A stretch of DNA of 64,000 nt, from assembly GCF_021018805.1 (NCBI RefSeq), contig NC_086283.1, forward strand, positions 55,976,705 through 56,040,704, in the 5' to 3' direction. Under the pieces are notes generated by a model. It did not search any database. It was not told the DNA's origin and saw nothing but the letters and a program-made list of their open reading frames with translations. The position numbers were made by a program, and so were the translations under genes. Source of the DNA: Prinia subflava. Lineage: Eukaryota; Chordata; Aves; Passeriformes; Cisticolidae. Positions 62,501 through 64,000 of the stretch are shown here, in pieces; within the stretch, counting starts at the first letter, position 1, and every line of letters begins with the position of its first letter.

Positions 62501-64000
62501 ATATGAACATTTTCCAGGTAATTTTTTTAAGGCAACTTACACTCCCAAATCTTGGAACTACATGTGGAATTTCCCTCTGAACCCTCTCATATCTAGAAAG
62601 TGGTTTTGTTACTTTTAATATTGCTTTTTCAATGATATCAAATAGTTTTACAGGTATCAGTATTATATTCTGAAAAGTAGTTAAAAGTTGTGGCATGCAT
62701 TTTGAAAGATGAGAAAGAGATTTACCTGGAATAATGCAACAAATAATTTCAAGAATCAGGGAAAAATGCTAAAAATCCCAATTGTTAATCATGTACTCTA
62801 CCCAGGCAAAGATACTTTCAACAGAAATAAAAAGGCCATTACTACTTATAACAAGTCCAACCTTTATGTTTCTATGATGAAACAAATCACCTTACTGAAA
62901 TAACCAAAAGTCTTCAAGTTTATAGCTGAAATGGTCTTGTTTGTTGTCTACATACAGTAGGTGAAGAGCTAATGTGTCACTTTCCAGACTAGAAAAGCAA
63001 ATACCATTAGTATTTTTGAAACCTATCCAAGCTCCAAGTGGTTATAGAGTGGTTATTATACTGTAATAGCTGGCCTGCCGCTGGACTGAACAGGATACTT
63101 GGTCTAGACATTTAGGCACAGAATGACAGAATCCTAAATTATGCTCTGCTTGTATGTATGGTGCATATTTCATACACTTAAACTGCTGAAGTAGACTTCA
63201 GTGAGCAAAACTGCTAGGACAATTATGTATTTTTTCAAGGAAATCAGTTTTTATAGCACTTTCTTTTTAAATTTAAATCTAAAATTACTTTTTTTCATGT
63301 TACTTTTGACGGAATAAGGTTTAAATGCCACAGCAATAAACTTCAGAAGGCAAGTTGTTTTCATTTGCTACTAGCATCCTGTGATCTCTACGAAGTCCAG
63401 TTCTTCCTTCTCACAGCATAAAACATATGAACTTCAGCTGAAGATCTTCACTGGAGTCAGAGAGCCCTAACTACTAATGTGACCCCTCCAGAAGAAAGAG
63501 AGGAGAAAGAGCAACCTGGAATGCCTTTCCTCACAGGAAATTTCACTTGTGCATTATAGGGAATTATGACACTCTTATAGCTAGTTTGACGATACCAAAT
63601 ATTTTATCAGATATTCAATATAAACAATAGCTGAGTAACAACTTCAGGGTAGTTGTTCAGGGCATTTATTCATGACCAGATATCCAAAATGATTTAATGA
63701 AAATAGAACTGGAGACAAACAGCCTGTTTAGAAACACCCTATGGCTTGATGATCAGTACACCATTCTTGAGGACATATGATAAACCTTATTTTCTACATA
63801 AAAAGGAGGAAAAGGTGTTGCCCTCCACTAACCACAGATGGAGTACTTGGCAGCAGATAGATAAAACAGTGGAGTTGCTGGCAGCAGCAGTAGCGCAAAT
63901 TCAAGGGTTCTAAATATGATCCTAACATGTTTTCTTCCAGCTAGAATTATGACCTAGAGTTAACTCCGCTTCATTATTTTAACTCAGCTTTTCACATCTG
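59594..64000. other. Unassigned AT-rich DNA
   Basis: No recognised gene or mobile element. Around 60660-60940 several TAATTA motifs cluster (noted among the findings). Confidence 0.5.

Noticed and set aside
63118..63140. CR1 tail-like 'cacagaatgacagaatcc'
   Set aside because: Too short and with no CR1 body next to it.
1..64000. CRISPR arrays, operons, bacterial promoters or replication origins
   Set aside because: The repeats seen are eukaryotic microsatellites and retroelements; nothing has the repeat-spacer layout or gene density of a prokaryote.

Overview
The window looks like non-coding vertebrate DNA, most likely from a bird and probably a songbird. The support is CR1 LINE 3' fragments with the octamer tail ATTCTGTG, several endogenous-retrovirus LTRs, an AT-rich background and one 200-base assembly gap. 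No complete host gene is recognisable. Family names come from recalled repeat structure; no database was searched.

Layout. 335-2399 is a fossil nest: one plus-strand CR1 3' end split by two solo LTRs, one of which holds a third, with 6-bp target duplications at every insertion. 2400-18640 is mostly unassigned DNA with an 85-bp repeated segment (5284 and 7741), a poly(A)-ended unit that looks retroposed (to 8495), a 250-bp pyrimidine tract (11212-11463), CR1 fragments and an AAAAT array. 18641-19313 is a probable solo LTR with 22-bp U3 repeats. 27901-29978 has a minus-strand CR1 followed by a 1391-bp solo LTR with 5-bp duplications. 44428-50043 is a minus-strand, ERVL-like provirus, internally deleted and broken: complete 5' LTR, primer binding site, gag carrying a CR1 insertion, protease, reverse transcriptase, RNase H and a 3' LTR stub; no integrase is seen. 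53234-54493 is a pentanucleotide array of exactly 252 units built from only two words, GGAGA and TTCGA. 59098-59589 is a further minus-strand solo LTR with 4-bp duplications.

How it fits together. The window records many retroelement insertions, with 4-, 5- and 6-bp target duplications implying several retroviral integrase types. None of the retroviral or CR1 coding regions is intact. The best hint of host coding sequence is a short GC3-rich frame on the minus strand at 37826-38008, possibly a terminal exon. The most unusual structure is the two-word pentamer array.
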